22,604 nucleotides of DNA from Blastocatellia bacterium (GTDB lineage: Bacteria; Acidobacteriota; Blastocatellia; Pyrinomonadales; Pyrinomonadaceae): contig DNND01000130.1 of the NCBI GenBank assembly GCA_003488005.1, forward strand, positions 25,109 to 47,712. Reading direction: 5' to 3'. The notes under the pieces were generated by a model that saw nothing but the letters and a program-made list of their open reading frames with translations, was not told where the DNA came from and ran no database searches. The translations under genes were made by a program, and so were the position numbers. Every line of letters begins with the position of its first letter. Within the stretch, counting starts at the first letter, position 1. Of the stretch, positions 22,549 through 22,604 are shown in pieces.

Positions 22549-22604
22549 ATGATTCGCCGCTTTTCTGGAAGAGCGGGCGAGTCACGCGAAGCGATCTCAT
22601 TAGC
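22549..22604 (+). CDS. Possible start of a gene cut by the window edge
   Basis: An ATG at 22549 (MIRRFSGRAGES) opens a frame without a stop to the end of the window. There are only 18 complete codons and no clear ribosome-binding site, so this is speculative. Confidence 0.25.
   Translation, partial: MIRRFSGRAGESREAISL

Overview
The window looks like chromosomal DNA of an Acidobacteriota bacterium, probably from the Blastocatellia/Pyrinomonadaceae side. The reasons are a secreted VWFA protein of the kind typical of acidobacteria, a 1009-residue Oar-like TonB-dependent receptor with a carboxypeptidase-regulatory N-terminal domain, a DUF5335 protein, Sec- and Tat-exported enzymes, and many intergenic palindromic repeats. 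This placement rests on family recognition, not on a search. I see no transposase, integrase, phage gene or CRISPR array.

Layout. 55-4345 (minus strand) is a run of four genes: a Sec-exported catalytically separate 5'-nucleotidase substrate-binding domain, a Tat-exported 5'-nucleotidase catalytic domain (overlapping by ATGA), an RpiB-type sugar-phosphate isomerase with a long unusual N-terminus, and a secreted WD40 propeller. Divergent from it is hypoxanthine phosphoribosyltransferase (hpt). Next come a secreted metallo-beta-lactamase-fold hydrolase, a small outer-membrane-barrel candidate on the other strand, a repeat-rich gap, and a two-gene unit of a four-helix membrane protein plus a DUF5335 protein. 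A minus-strand unit follows with a DUF433 antitoxin, a DUF5615 PIN-like toxin and deoB, the last two overlapping. A VWFA protein, a tRNA-Val/tRNA-Asp pair set among heptamer repeats, then moeA and moaC (molybdenum cofactor), an M50-type membrane peptidase, the TonB receptor, a secreted hypothetical, a BlaI/BlaR1 pair, and a divergent fatty-acid-hydroxylase/short-chain-dehydrogenase pair complete the window.

How genes work together. The 5'-nucleotidase pair, hpt, deoB and the RpiB protein could form a route from external nucleotides to bases and pentose phosphates, although deoB lies about 4 kb away. The RpiB protein carries an amphipathic N-terminal helix and a low-complexity linker like those that target enzymes into bacterial microcompartments, a segment like the N-terminus of EutT, and an Asp where E. 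coli RpiB has its catalytic Cys; no shell gene is present here. The BlaI-family repressor and the hydroxylase operon have back-to-back promoters sharing one palindrome.

Outside the genes, intergenic space is dominated by several families of inverted repeats: a 15-bp-arm palindrome seen twice, heptamer arrays in three head-to-head pairs, a 33-bp hairpin, a compound 58-bp inverted repeat, and a 43-bp-arm cloverleaf. Two promoters (antitoxin and blaI) sit so close to their start codons that the transcripts should be leaderless.
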